A program made the position numbers and the translations under genes. A stretch of DNA of 64,000 bases, from assembly GCA_025403435.1 (NCBI GenBank), contig CM046343.1, positions 27,248,742 to 27,312,741 on the forward strand. Direction: 5' to 3'. Positions 1-14,470 of the stretch are shown piece by piece (position 1 is the first letter of the stretch; every line of letters begins with the position of its first letter). This DNA comes from Artocarpus heterophyllus (lineage: Eukaryota; Streptophyta; Magnoliopsida; Rosales; Moraceae). The notes below the pieces were generated by a model that worked only from the letters and a program-made list of their open reading frames with translations, was not told the DNA's origin and did not search any database.

Positions 1-2090
1 CTTTCTTTTCTTTTTCTTCCTTTTGTTTCTTCTTATTTCCTTTATTTTCTTGTCTCACGTCAACTCTTTCTTTCTCTCTTGTTTTCTCTTCTTTCTCTCT
101 CCCTTGTTTGCTTCAAAATCAAGATCATCAACCCAACTTCAAGGTAATCAAGACAAGAATCCAAGCTTAATTTCTTAGATCTTCCAAAATCACAAACCAA
201 AGAGCAAAGATTTTTGCAACTAAATCACTATTTTTCTTCAAGCTTGAGGCAAGGTTTTTTTAAGTTAAAACTTTGATCTAAATTTATGTTTTGGCATGAA
301 ATTTGTAAGAAATGTGTTTTAAATATTTGTGGGCAATTATAAACGTTTTTGAAGCTTAATTTACATTGATCTTTGTTTAAAATTAGTTTTGAACTAGTTT
401 TGAAAAGTTTTATTTTTAGTTTAGATTTGTATGTTGAGTATGAAAATTTTAAGAAAAATGATCTACATGTGTTTAAGTGTGATATTTCATAGTTTTTATG
501 CATTTTCTATGTCTTGAAAGTTGATAAAAAGGGTCAGATTGAGTTTTAAAGTTTGAAACCTTCGAAAATGGAAAAACTAGATTTCTAGAAATTTTTCTGC
601 CGGTAGGCTAGACTTGTGAATTTGCAGGCCGAACCCTGCCATGTTCGGCAGGCCAAACCCTGTAGGTTGGTAGACCGAACTCTGCCAGACCGGTAGGCTG
701 AACATTACAAATTGGCAGGCTTGCAGAAAGATCTAAAATGTGTAATTTAATCGATAGGCTAGAAGTAACTAATCGGCAGGCCGATCAGGTAGTCCAAACT
801 CATCTGTTTTCATCGTTTTGTGTTACGAAATGTTCTAAGGATTTCATATTAATAATTATGGCACACTAATAAGAATATATGGTAAATTAACATGATTATA
901 GAATAGGAATTAAGTTAAAGCATGGCTATTTTATACATCGTAGGATAACGAAGTACTTGAAGCTTGCGTGGTGAACTTAGTATCGTAAGCTGGAAGTTAT
1001 CAACATAGTATTTGCCAAAAGGTAAAGAATCTATTACTCATTTTTTGTGAGGTTTTATAGAGTTAAAATTGGTCATTTACATTGTAAGATATATATTGAA
1101 CTATTATTATATAAATATCGCTTGCGAGACAATAGCGTGAACTCCTGCTGTAATGTACAACGAGAAATATATTGATTTGATACGTATTGAATAAATTGAA
1201 AAGCATGGTTACGAAATATACTCTATACATAAAAGTAGTAATTATGAAAGAAATAGTAAGACGTGAAGAGAGCTGCGGCTACATCCTTAGACACGAACAC
1301 CCTAAAAGGTAAAATAGGGGGAGGTGATAACGTTCCCTTAGGTCGAAAGTCCCAGAACGCACTTTACAGAAATTGACATGGTGAGGATTTGGGGCTTGAT
1401 GTCCCCTCACCATGCACTCTTAGATTGATTGTAGAGTGGTTAAGCGCGCCTATTTGAGTTTTGTTAAGTTTAGTGATATGATATTCTATTGCACGGTGAA
1501 TACAGATGAGCATTATTAAATCCTGAACTAATATGTATATATATATGTATGGAACTTGGTAAGAACAATCATATGGTATCCACCAGAAATGAACATGGTA
1601 ATATTAATGAATAATGTTGAAAACTAACTAATCATGTATGTTTTAACGTGGCAATAATAAAAACCTAAAGGTGAGAAATGATTTTCTCTATTGAGCATGT
1701 TGCCGCTCATTTCCCTATATTTTCATCTTTTTAGGACTCACAAAGTATGAGGTGGCAATAAGAGGTATAGTTAAGGAAGCTAAGTATTTGTATTAAGTTG
1801 GAATCTCTTCTTTTACTGAGAATCTTCTCCTTCATAACGTAAGCAGCATATGCTACTTTCTGTGACTGTATTAAGATATATTGAGAGTTGAAATGATGAT
1901 GATGACAGTTTTATATCATTAATTTAAAAATGCTACATTAAACTATGGTTTATTTGTCATTTATATTTTTATTTTGAATTGACAGTTTTTATTTAAGTAT
2001 CGGGCAAATTTGTTTTGATATTTTATTTTTATTTTCTAATTTTTATTTAATTTATTTAAAACTGTTAACTCCCACTTAGGGACGTTACAC
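1..2090 (+). mobile_element. Ty3/gypsy-type LTR remnant, 5' part cut by window edge
   Basis: A non-coding stretch built like a long plant gypsy LTR read on the plus strand. It has a CT-rich leader (1-110), a cluster of GGCAGGCCGA-type motifs (about 600-790), a hairpin with arms near 1378-1387 and 1406-1415 (GGTGAGG / CCTCACC), and an end resembling GGGACGTTACA near 2080-2090. The same palindromic motif and a similar terminal string occur in the complete element at 49.7-58.8 kb, so this is probably a diverged relative. No primer binding site, gag or pol follows, so it is a solo or truncated LTR. The 3' boundary is approximate. Confidence 0.5.
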
Positions 2091-2182
2091 TTGATTAGCA
2101 AATATTTGCCTTTTCATGGTCAAATTTTGATATGGGGTTTTGGATTTTTTGCCTAGTTGAACTTCATAGCCTATATAATAAG

Positions 2183-2254
2183 TTTGTTCTTGTAATCTTT
2201 TGTACGTTATAATTAAGGTTTGTTCTTGTAATCTTTTGTACGTTATAATTAAGG
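2183..2254. repeat. 36-bp tandem duplication, two copies
   Basis: Two adjacent essentially identical 36-bp units, each beginning TTTGTTCTTGTAATC, at 2183-2218 and 2219-2254. It is a local slippage-type duplication in non-coding DNA between the LTR remnant and the glutamate dehydrogenase pseudogene. Confidence 0.9.
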
Positions 2255-2270
2255 TTATTATTCTCTTTAG

Positions 2271-2600
2271 TCCTTGAACTATAAGTCGAATTTCGCTTTG
2301 ATCCATGACTTTTAAAATGTTTTAGAACGAGTTTAGTCTTTTTGTCCATATGAGCATGACAGTAAAATCTTATGGAAAAAGACGCGTCTCATGACCATGT
2401 TTGCTTTAGTGAGAATTTATTTTGTAATCATACATGTTATGGCACAACTGTTGAGAAGGAAGTTGTCTTTTTTCTTTGTGATTTTTAACAGTTGGATGGA
2501 CAGAAGGACTAATTTGCTATAATTTGATGGATTGAGGACTCATTCGGAGTCGTTCATGGATGAAAATGTGATTTGGCTTAAAACTTGAGGACAGAAAGTA
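2271..2600. mobile_element. Possible MITE with degenerate terminal inverted repeats
   Basis: The left part (GTCCTTGAACTATAAG, about 2271) and the reverse complement of the right part (GTCCTCAAGTTTTAAG, about 2595) are alike over some 40 bases, both running into ATCCATGA. Nothing in between codes. This fits a small non-autonomous DNA transposon, but no target-site duplication was established. Confidence 0.4.
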
Positions 2601-2772
2601 GATTTGAACCTATAATTGAATGAAAAGGGAACATATCTGAGCTCAATATAAACGTTTTAGGATACCAATGGAGCTTCTTTGTGCAGAATTTGTGAACTTT
2701 AGAGCTTTCATGGATTCCCCCTTCCGGAAACCTCTAATTTGTTCTAATATGACGATAAATGGTACAAGATAG

Positions 2773-4625
<1,853 letters not shown>

Positions 4626-5320
4626 TTATTCCGGTCTTCTTAATTAACCACTTCATTTCAATTGTCATCTAAAGCTTCGCATCTTTAGGATCACAGTAAC
4701 AAAGAGGAGAAAATGTTGGGTGTGAGACGAGAATTGTCTTCAGTGTAAATAACAAATTACTAAAAGGGTCCATCTGGTTCGAATTGTGGTAATTTGAAAT
4801 GTAAAATCCCAATAAATCCAAACCGGTACTTGTATGCACGCTAAAAGTGTAAATTCTGAATGTGTAAATTTCAAAAAGAGAATAAATTGTGAATTTGTGT
4901 TTAGATACATATCAAAGGCTTACTCCCTAGGGGAAAAATATTCATGTACTGCAGCGAATGGATCCAAATTTAGTGAATTTAGGCCGGGGTAAATTATGAA
5001 ATGGCCAGTTTAAGTTGGCTCAAACCACCTACACAATTCAAAAGTTACCAAATTAACTTCACAAACGATAATTCAGGCTTGGGTCCATGGGTTTAAATTG
5101 GCTGAATTAAAGCACCAAATATCCCCAAACTTTTATATTAAGATTTTACGTCTTCGCATGCTTCTTTAACTACATTTTGCTCATTAGAAAAGCTTCATTG
5201 ATTAAGATAGGCAGATATTTCAGGTCTTTACTAAAGCAGGAAAATTACAAGTAGACACAAGACGGAAAAATTTAAGACAACACTAATTCAATCAAAAGTC
5301 AAACTCCGGAACAATCTTAA
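4626..5320. other. Intergenic, nothing recognised
   Basis: AT-rich spacer between the convergent GDH pseudogene and LIL3. It should include the LIL3 3' untranslated region next to 5320, but no clear polyadenylation signal was singled out. Confidence 0.5.
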
Positions 5321-7138
5321 CTACTCAGTCTTGTTCTCATCCTGCCAGGTTGCTTGCCATTGCTTGTCATAGAAGGTTGTCTCTTCCAACAGCTTCTTTA
5401 GCGTTTCAATGTCCTCGTTCTTTCGGATTATAAGCACCCCAGCCACTGCTATGAACAGCAAGGTTTTGCAGAAGAAGTTGCCCATTTGGTCAACCAAACC
5501 GACTCCCGTCAAGCTATCAACAAAATACGCCATGAAAAAGCCTACCATGGCCGCACGGCCTGCATAAAACCCACGAACAGCATATGATGGATTAATAAAA
5601 GCCAACAAAATATATAATTGCGATTGCATATTAAAAAAAAAAAGGAATTGCGACGAACCATTTAGGAGCTCAGCTTCAGGTAGGTGATATCTTTTTATCC
5701 ATGCCCACCAAGGTATGATGGAGGTGTCGAAAACTATTGGGTTCTCGTTACTGGATGATTCCGGGTTGTCCTGAAACCATTTTCTCCTCCTGGCCTCTGA
5801 AAATCACCATAACATAAAGTTGTCCATCAGTATCCGATCAAGTAGTTCCAAGATTATCAGGAAGGATATTTCTTAATCTCCTTAAACCTTACAAAAGATG
5901 AGTAAAACATGAATGATCGAGGTTGTAAAAAAAAAAAAAAAAAAGCCGCTCCATCACACTTGTTTGGATGATAAAACATGCAAGTTCCATTACACCTATT
6001 AAGTCCACCCGGAGTTGCAAATTCACGACAGGGAAATAATCATTATATTTATGACCAAGCATTAAGCCTTTAAAAAGTTTCAAGCAGAGTTTTGGGAGTT
6101 GTGAATTAGTTAATCCCAGTTTTAAGCAAATCCCAATAATACAAACGAACTTAAGTAATTAGAACTAGAACTAGTTTGAAAGTTTGTATGGTACAGACCT
6201 TCATCAAGCAATATGGTGAGCCATTGGCATTAAGAAAAATGATAATTGCTTTTGCTATATATTGTAGTGATGTTAAATTTATGGCAGTACCAGCGGCAGA
6301 GGCATGAGAATGGTCTTATGACAGCAATGGTGATGATAAGGGGTGCCACTTCTGGTGACTAACATTTAAAAAACATGAATTTTTATAGAATATGAACAAC
6401 CTAACGGTCCAAAAACCAAGCTCTAAATTGTTTGTTTCGGGACTGATTTTGATGCTGAGGCAATCTGCATAAATACTAAAATTTTGAATTTTATCAGACC
6501 CAAAAAATGGCTTTATTATTGAATCACCAAATCAAAGAAAAAAAAATCAAGCTTAACTAACTATAATCCAGGGCTGAAACAATTTTCACACTGTCACATT
6601 ATCACAAAAACAGAAAAATGTAATTTTTTTTACTTTACTGATTCCTGAATTACATACCAAAACTAACGAAATAATCAACATGTAGACCGCTAAAAAAACA
6701 TTTTTTCATTGGGGAAAAAAAAAAAAGCAAAGAAACCTTACCAGCGTCAATGACAGTGTCCCAATCAGTCTTTCCGTCTTTCTGAAACTGGGTCAAGTCC
6801 CAAGTCCCATTAACCCATTTAGGGTCTTCAAACTTGCTCAAAACTTCCACTTCAGGGGATTTAGGCACCGACCCATTTCCCCCATCTGAGCTCTCCGAAG
6901 GTTCCGGAACTTTCGGCGGTGCCTCGGGCTTCTCAACGGCGGTGGCGGCAGCCGAGCCGAGGGCTCCGGCTCCATTGTCTGCTAAGGCCTTGAAGCGAAA
7001 GAGAAGAGCAGGATTCCTGGGTCTGAGAAGGAGACGGGGCTTGTGGGCAAACTGAGTTTTGGAAAGCGAAGAAGAAGAAGAAGAAGGAGACAGGGCTGGG
7101 AGATGGGTGGGCGGAGAAAACAAGGCCATGGAAGACAT
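5321..7138 (-). CDS. LIL3: LIL3, light-harvesting-like protein 3 (chloroplast)
   Basis: LIL3 is a thylakoid membrane protein of the extended LHC family. It binds and stabilises geranylgeranyl reductase and so supports phytylation of chlorophyll and tocopherol. Three exons on the minus strand: 7138-6742, 5796-5659 and 5559-5321, joined by GT-AG introns of 945 and 99 bp in consistent phase, giving 257 residues (Arabidopsis LIL3 is of similar length). Residues 1 to about 50 are a Ser/Arg-rich chloroplast transit peptide. A variable acidic/proline linker follows, then the conserved [11 protein letters not shown] and [20 protein letters not shown] stretches. The LHC-motif helix begins [16 protein letters not shown] and a second hydrophobic helix is [17 protein letters not shown]. 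The 7138 ATG (AAAATGT context) opens MSSMALF; a second ATG three codons on is a possible alternative start. No defect is seen; this is the most credible active gene here. Confidence 0.93.
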
Positions 7139-7732
7139 TTTCCCTTTTGTGGCATGAGCAAGCTTGACGGGATGGGATATTTTGAAAAAAGAGCAAAAAC
7201 AAATAAAAAAAATTATAGTAAAAATAGAAACCTTGATACTTAAAAATCTTATTTTTTAATGCTTAAAAATTACCAAAAATAAATTATTTATCCAAAAAAA
7301 TTTTTTTTTCCTTAAAGTTATTTTTAAAAATATCCCCTCGAGGCTATCTGAACATTGTTGCTTTTGGCTGCTTTCTTTTTCTTTCGGTTATTTTCGGCCT
7401 TTGAAGTAGACAAGTGTGTAGTGCGTTGGCTTTGGCTTTGGCTTTTGGCTTTTGGCTTTGTGGTCTTTACTCTTTCTTTAGTATTTGAGAAAGCTTGGGT
7501 ACCAAAATATTAGAAGAAATTTGTGGCTCTATATATGCATATATATGGTTAGACTTCATCGTCTTAATCCAGCACTTTTATCTTTTTTTCATTTAAAAAT
7601 ATAATTTTGTTTGTGGGTGATGTAACTTTCAATTTGTTTTCATATAACATTTAAATTATAGTTATATTTTCGACAAAAAAAAAAATTACGTGTATCCAAT
7701 TGGTCTAAATTTAAGCCTTGCCCTTGATATTT
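7139..7732. other. LIL3 upstream region and spacer
   Basis: About 600 bp upstream of LIL3 (minus-strand gene), AT-rich with A/T runs, and a short TTGGCTTTGGCTTT-like slippage tract near 7427-7460. It presumably contains the LIL3 promoter, but I cannot point to a defensible TATA box. Confidence 0.4.
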
Positions 7733-7900
7733 ATATATATACAGATATATGTTTTCATAAATGCCCTCTGTTTGTTCAAAACTGCTCATTTCACCTCTTT
7801 TTATAAATTGTTTGGTATATATATACAGATATATGTTTTCATAAATGCCCTCTGTTTGTTCAAAACTGCTCATTTCACCTCTTTTTATAAATTGTTTGGT
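7733..7900. repeat. 84-bp tandem duplication, two near-identical copies
   Basis: Two adjacent 84-bp units (about 7733-7816 and 7817-7900), anchored by ACAGATATATG at 7741 and 7825. They appear identical, which suggests a recent duplication. The short open frames across it are repeats of each other and not genes. Confidence 0.92.
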
Positions 7901-9659
7901 TTTTAAGCCGTTAGATGGTAATCAAATTATGTTTAATTGGCAAAAATGTGTAATTTTTGTCATAATTAATGATATGATCTTTGCTTTTCTTCAAGGTTAA
8001 ATACATGTTCAATCATGAAAAAGTAACACAAGCACCAATTCAACTCACATATGGTTCATTTAGGGAGCACATTAGAAAAACAAGTTCAGTTTTACCAAGT
8101 GTAACTCTCTCACATATTACAGTAGTTTGCTAAATATAAAGTTCTTACATACTACAATGTTTAAGTTTTAATTTTAAGTTCCAATTGATTATTCAAACGA
8201 ACCCATAGCCCTTTATTATGGCAAACAAAACATTGATAAATAAATGGTTCTACTTATAAACTCAAATAAAAGCTCAAGGTGAATAGTTTGTACTAGGCTC
8301 TACAATGGAAGATATCAAAAGAGAAACACATCGAGCACGCATGTGTCTCTTCTACAAATCTTTTACAATGGATGGAACTATGCAATCAACCAATGTAAAG
8401 AATTCAACAACACCAAGACCACACAAAAACCGTAAATGAACAAATTCAACCAACGGAAAAAAAATAATCAAACACTACCAAGTACACAAATGAATTTGAG
8501 TGAGAACATCATAGATAAAAACCAAAATACAAAAGAAAACAATAGGACCCTCTCATCGAAAATTTTGCATCCCTATCTAATGACGAAGCCAGAAATTTTC
8601 GTTAAGGGGCTAATAATTGTTATAAAAATTTCATTCAATCAATAAATATAAATATTCTACAATTGTCCACGTTGATTTTCATGCATAAAATGTTAGATAA
8701 AAACCATATTATCAAGGATATTGAAGATGTCTTTTTTTCAATATTTATAAGTAAAGTATCATTTGTCAATTGACCTCTCATTTGATTACGTACCTTATTC
8801 TTTACAACATTTAATGCAGAAAATACCCCCTAATATAGTAACTGACAGAATCAATACTAAGCTTAAAAGCCAATAAATTAGTGGTTATACAATATTTTTA
8901 TATTGGAGAGTCTTTTGAATCTCTTGTAAAATATCTTAGCATAATTGCTTAACTAATTGCCTTTAATCCGATATATTAATGGTTATACAATATTCTTATA
9001 TTAGAGTCTAAATTTGTTGTAAAATATCTTAGCATAATTGCTTAATAAATGCCACCTAAGTATTAGTAAAAAAAAATATCCGTTTACAATTTTAGTTTTG
9101 ACAAATAAACATGGAGCATTATGAGGGTAAACTATTTAACTAATAAAGTCCTAATTACCATGAAAAAAATGCCACCAAGAGAAACAAATCAAACCCTAAT
9201 ATCAAAACAATAATAATACTCAAATCTCTTCAACAATTCAACTATTTACCACTATAATTTAATTAAAAAAAGGAATAAGATTTAATTTTTTTTAATTGTA
9301 AAAGCTTTATAAAGATTGGGACTCTATTGGGCATTTTAAAAAGTTAATTTTTAAATTTTAAAGTGTTAAATCATATATTCAATTTTTTAGGAGGACTTTT
9401 GTGCAATTTTAACTATATTATATACACCTAATTATACAAACATATGGGGGGAGGAAAATCGAAGGGAGGCTCAAGCGTAGCCGTCCTCTACATAAATGAC
9501 ATGATCTAATATTTTGAAACATGCAACATCAATATAAATTATCTGCTACAAAAATACCTAAAATTTTTCATATTAAAAGTGTTGGACCAAAATTTGTTCC
9601 AATATTAAATGAACATCCTTGAACTTGAAATCTAGATCAAAGAAACTCTTTGCTCTAAG

Positions 9660-10125
9660 GGTGTGTATAATCTGATCTGGTCTCAAACTGCTAGGTTTTT
9701 TAGATAGGACCATTTCGACGGTTTATAAAAGAATGTAAACTAAACCAGACCATTATAAAATGATTTGGTTCAATTTGAGCCATATAAATGACTTTTTAAA
9801 GTATTTTTTTAAGCTTTTGGTGATATATATATATATAGTCCTTCTAAGCTATTTTAACTTTAAAAAGTGAAAACATATAAAAGATATGATGCATTTTTTA
9901 TACATATATAACACATATATATACACATATATATAAAAATTAAAAAATGTATACAAATCTAAATGGTCCGATCTAGTTTAGACTATTTCTTAAATTTTAC
10001 AAACCAAACCCAGCCGTTTTTCAAACAGCCTGATCCCGTCTCAAACTATTGAAAAGCGGTTATGATATAAAACTAGACCGATAATCTAAAAACTGCCGGA
10101 TTGGTCTAACCCGGCAACATTATAT
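9660..10125. mobile_element. Possible non-autonomous TIR element
   Basis: It begins GGGTGTGTATAATCTGATCT, and its outer parts carry complementary GGTCT / AGACC, CTAGTTTAGAC and AACCCAGCC-type stretches typical of plant MITE-like elements. It also contains AT dinucleotide runs. No coding capacity and no confirmed target-site duplication. Confidence 0.35.
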
Positions 10126-10533
10126 GAAGACCAGTATAAAATGAGGCACCAATGTGATACCGGGTGTAGACCCCACAACGTTCAAGTCAGTAAGCTTGTC
10201 ATTAGAATTTTCTTAATTTTAATGCTGTAAAAGTGCGTTATCTTGAGCTTTGATATTATTTTTTTTTTGAAAAAAAAAAACTTACTAGCAATGAATGGTC
10301 GAGTTTAGTTTGGGGCATAAATGGAAGGATCTTTTCTCTTCCTAAAATTGATGGAATAAGGAGTAATTCGTCTTGGGAGTGTAACCTACAACATGTTTAA
10401 TGTGTTAATTACGAATTTCGTACGTTCAAGTTGATAACTCGGAGCATGGACTCCAATCGTCCTAGGCGGAGCACAAGCTCTTCCTATTGTTGGAGCTTAA
10501 TTAGTTGATAAGTCGTTTTGTCAAAACCAACAC

Positions 10534-10542
<9 letters not shown>

Positions 10543-10564
<22 letters not shown>

Positions 10565-10565
10565 T
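10543..10565. repeat. (AT)n microsatellite
   Basis: Uninterrupted AT dinucleotide run of about 23 bases. Confidence 0.95.
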
Positions 10566-12239
10566 GTGACGATAATACCCTTCAATAAACTATAAATCTA
10601 TAGATAGGTTTGGCACTTTCTTCCTAATCAAAACTTTGTGCAAGTTTTGTAGGAGGTTTAAGAAGATAGTGAATTAAGAAGGTTGTTTTGTAGGAGCTTT
10701 AAGAAGGTTATTTCAATAACTAATGGATTGTTGGAGTTGTACTAGAATACAATGTATCATTTTAATAATTTATGGACTCTTGAAGATGGTACATTATGAA
10801 GGTTGTTTTGTAGGAGGTTTAAGAAGGGTTGTTTTAGGATGCGATTGGTTTTAATGGTTCAAGAAGTTTGAACTAAAAATTTCCATGAGATAGCCTCTGC
10901 AAAAAGATAGTAACTCTCGATTTGAACCATTGATATGACATTTGAACTAACAATATTAATAATTAATGAACTCTTGGAGTTCCACTAGATCCAATGTATC
11001 GTTTAATTTGACATAAATTTAACCCAATTTAGCGTTTATAAAATGAACGGTAACACTAAAGATATTCGAACCAAATATAGGGATCTCGTTTTTAATAGAA
11101 TTAAGTTATCTTTGACTTAGAGGTAAATTAGAAAACAAAAAAAGGTTGTCTCGAAGTAAAGTCAGGAATTTTTGCTAATAGTACATAATCAAGTTCTAGC
11201 ACTTATAACTTTTATTTGTCCATAGCCATAATTAAGGAAGAATTCTATGATATGATATAAAAAATATCTTATCTGTATGATTTTGTTCTGCATAAATTAT
11301 GTTCATCTAAAATTTTACTATTTTGTAGTAATTTTAATGGAATCTAATATTTACAAAATATGCACTAGTATTAGGTACTGATCTACTGTTAAAAGCTCCT
11401 CTATTTAGAAGAAACCATTTTGGTTCTTTTTCCTCCTTTTTTTCTTAAGCATAAATACTGATGCGTTGTCATTTGAAATAAAAAAAAGGGAAAGTTTTCC
11501 AATAGTTTGGCATCTTTGTTTAAGCAATGAATGCTTTGAACAAACAAAAAAAACTTTGATAAAAACTGGCATCCATTCAGAACCGTCCCTGCCTGCTTGT
11601 GGAGTTTAATCTAAAGGAGAACTCTCCTAAATCCCAAGTTGTATTTAATCCGAGCTGTAAAGAGTTGTGGGACCCCCTCAAGGGTGAGGACCATATTGGG
11701 ACAGATTTCTATATCCTGTAAAAAATCTTATCTTTTTTTTATCGTGGCCAATAGCCATACTCGCTTTTGTAATACATGGCCCACTCCACCAATCCAAAGT
11801 GAGCAAACTCCTGCTATGCAATGCTCTTTCTGCCTTTCATTTTCTTTTCCTCATTTTGTCTCTTGTGACTTCAGTTCTTGTGCCATAGGAAAGAGAACAA
11901 TCGACATAATTAAGATGTTGGGGATAAGAGTTTTAAATTTAATAGAACCTTATTTCTTAATATATTTTTATTTTATATTATAATATGTAAGAGGTTTAGA
12001 CCATTTGGGGTTTTATTCTCCCAAACACAAACTATGTTATCCAACTTTTCTTGTTAGTTTTATCTTTAGATGATAGAAGTCCCCGAATATCGAAGTGGAC
12101 TTTACTCTAAATCTTTATCGATCAAAAAATGAAAAAAAGTACCAATTAAGACACTTCACATATTGCATGTCATTGATACCTATACTTGGCTGGCATCCTC
12201 GCTTAACTACCAAACTGATTATTCACATCAATCTTGTTT

Positions 12240-12420
12240 AATAGGATGTTTGAGAAGTATGATTTAAACAAATTTTGGTTAAAACACACTATAGAGTATG
12301 AGACCTTTAGATTGTCATTTATCTTTTTCTTGCACTGTAGCATATAAGAGCTTTATTTTATACTATAACAACTAAAAATTTTGGTTGAAATTGAGATTGC
12401 CAAACACATTAAGATCCTAA
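12240..12420. mobile_element. hAT-like MITE, GTTTGAGA...CCAAACAC type
   Basis: It starts GGATGTTTGAGAAGTATG, ends near GCCAAACACATTAAGATCC, and includes the internal signature CTGTAGCATATAAGAGCTTT. Closely similar internal strings occur at about 16.44, 25.58 and 59.6 kb, so this is a dispersed family in the window. Non-coding. Confidence 0.5.
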
Positions 12421-12954
12421 AAAATTCAAAATTGTGGTTATAAGTACACTTTAACTATAATTTCACACTTGATTCCATCATAATTTATAGAGTTTGATCC
12501 ACCTCATCTTCAAATTTAAAAAAAAAAAAAATCAAAAATTACCTTAAGCTTATGAAGTATCAAAGCTAAAAAATGATGGTCCAAGAATGAGATATCAAGT
12601 GAATTGATTTTTTTTTTTTTTTATGGTGAAAGAGGAGATAAAAATGTAAGATCCTTCTTTGACGGGTATTCCTACTAATAGTGCATGTTTTCAAACTATT
12701 AGATCTTATAAAAAAATCATCTTTCTTTTTTTCTTCTTCAAATTTAACAACTCTAAAATAGATACCTGCATGTATGTTACTTTAACAATACCACCGAAGA
12801 AATCTCCAAAATATAATCATACAAAAAAAGGAGCTTTCCCTCCCTCCCAATCCTTCCATATGGGAAGGAACGGAAAACAATAGAGCCCATTGGTTTGGCA
12901 ATTCCGACTCTTTTCTCTTCTTTCCAAATGAATACTCCTAGTTTTTTTGTGTAA

Positions 12955-13295
12955 GACCCCCGGTATTCTAAGCCACATTAGGCCCTAACTAATTCAGAAT
13001 CAAGTCGAGTCAGATCCATACAAGGAAAGCTCTCTCAATGCCTATCTTTCAATTCACAAGGCTCGAACCTGAGATTTTCTTAAGGGATAACGAACTCCTT
13101 GCCACTCAATCTTACAAGTCGTTGGCAGTGAATACTTCTAGTTATCCCAAGTTATTTGACCTACTCGATGGGACTCACCTTATTTCGTACTCCAATGTAA
13201 TTTATTGTGATTTTTTGAACCCCCAACGAAAGAACATATTGGTGCACCATAGAGTCAATAAAATGATAGTTCTCAAACAATAATGCAATATTGAC
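12955..13295 (-). mobile_element. Possible tRNA-derived SINE
   Basis: Read on the minus strand there is a polymerase III box A-like GATTGAGTGG followed, at tRNA-like spacing, by box B GGTTCGAGCC (complement near 13058-13067). This is the typical head of a plant SINE. A short plus-strand frame through it is not gene-like. The 3' end and tail were not resolved. Confidence 0.45.
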
Positions 13296-13714
13296 TTATC
13301 AAATGACAATGGCTAATAGGACAATGATTCTTTTATTTATGTCTTTAAGCTACTTGGTCTTAAAAATCGTTTTCATCCTCACGGATTAAAACTTTAGTCC
13401 TCAAAAAATAGAGTCGTAGTTGTATAGATAGTGTCCTTATTAAACTGAAACACACTATCCACATTTGATTGTGTTTTTAAAATAGGTTTTGTTTTTGAAA
13501 AAGGCTAAACATGAAAATATTTTGAGAAATTTTTCGGGACTTATTAAAAAATTGTGTTTGGTTGTATATAGTAATGTGTTTTTTAAAATACAATCCTTTT
13601 TTTTAAATAAAAAAAAATTAATGGTAGTTAAAACTAAATTTAATTTTAAAAACATTGATTATCAATTAATAATACCAATTAAAACACCCAAGGCCCTTAA
13701 GAAAACACCTAAGA

Positions 13715-13860
13715 GCATGTTTGACACACCGTATTGTGTTGTATTGTATTGTATTATATACAAAAATACAATACAATACAATATAAGTATTGTATTATAT
13801 TATATACAAAAATACAATACAATACAATATAATACAACACAATAAGGTGTACAAAATAAG
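13715..13860. mobile_element. Palindromic MITE rich in TTGTA/TACAA
   Basis: It opens with GCATGTTTGACACACC. The two halves are near-perfect complements (ACACC.TATTGTGTTGTATT versus AATACAACACAATA.GGTGT), so the whole element can fold back on itself. A related element with the same GCATGTTTGACACAC start lies at 22.68 kb inside an ankyrin gene intron. Confidence 0.6.
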
Positions 13861-13869
13861 CTATAAGCA

Positions 13870-14470
13870 ATGAGGTTTATCAGACAAAACACCCAAGGCA
13901 ACTCCTCCCACGATGCTGTCCTCTCCCCCCTGCCCATGACGGCGAGCCTGTCACCTTTATCACACTGCATAGTCCGACCTCACCGGTCGCCCACCCAGAT
14001 CGGAGAGAGAGAGAGATTGAGATCATGGCCTGCAAGCTCTGGTTCCATGAGGCTTCAGTTCGTGATGGTAGCGGCGTCGCGAAGGAGGTGGTGGTGGCGG
14101 CAGGTCGCCAGGATGGCAGCAGGTGGGGTGACGAGAGTTGCTGGTCATTTGTCAGAGAGGCAGTGGGTGGGCTTTGTTGGGCCACCGGTCATGGTCAAAT
14201 AGGGAGAGCGAGGAGGTGAGAGGAGATCAAGAGGATGAGAAAGAGTAAGGGCTGGGACGGCAGCAGGTTTGCTGGCGTGGACTAGATTAGCCAAGGATGG
14301 GCTAGGACAATGGCAGGTTTGCTGGCATGGGTTGGGTTCGCCGGTGAGGGGCTAAGATGACGGTGGGTTCACCGGTGATCGGCTGGGTCATTGGTGGGTT
14401 CGTCGGCATGGGCTAATCGTTCAAAGCAACAAAAGATCGAGGGAGGGAAGTGAGGGAGAGTGGGAGAAAT
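13870..14470. other. GC-rich island with degenerate GGTTCGCCGG-type repeats, origin unknown
   Basis: A sharply GC-richer patch in AT-rich surroundings, with degenerate repeats of a GCTGGCATGGGTTGGGTTCGC-like unit between about 14265 and 14420. Open frames run on both strands through the same bases, as expected from composition. No known domain is visible in any. It is most likely the inside of a non-autonomous transposon. Confidence 0.4.

Larger units (their letters stand above)
7901..12239. other. AT-rich intergenic tract with decayed repeats
   Basis: No gene is supportable over 4.3 kb. Visible items are: a possible TIR element at about 9660-10125 whose two sides carry CTGGTCTCAAAC / AGACC-type inverted sequence; an (AT)n microsatellite at 10543-10565; and a locally repeated GGTTGTTTTGTAGGAG motif between 10640 and 10830. 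Open frames here are short and compositionally AT-driven. Confidence 0.5.

Noticed and set aside
13058..13067. A true tRNA gene at the box B match
   Set aside because: Only the A and B promoter boxes are tRNA-like; no cloverleaf with paired acceptor stem could be drawn, so a SINE head is more likely. The same holds for the 28-31 kb copies.
13870..14219. Open frames on both strands in the GC-rich island
   Set aside because: Three overlapping frames on the same bases, as expected from base composition; no domain, no splice context, and degenerate repeats nearby.
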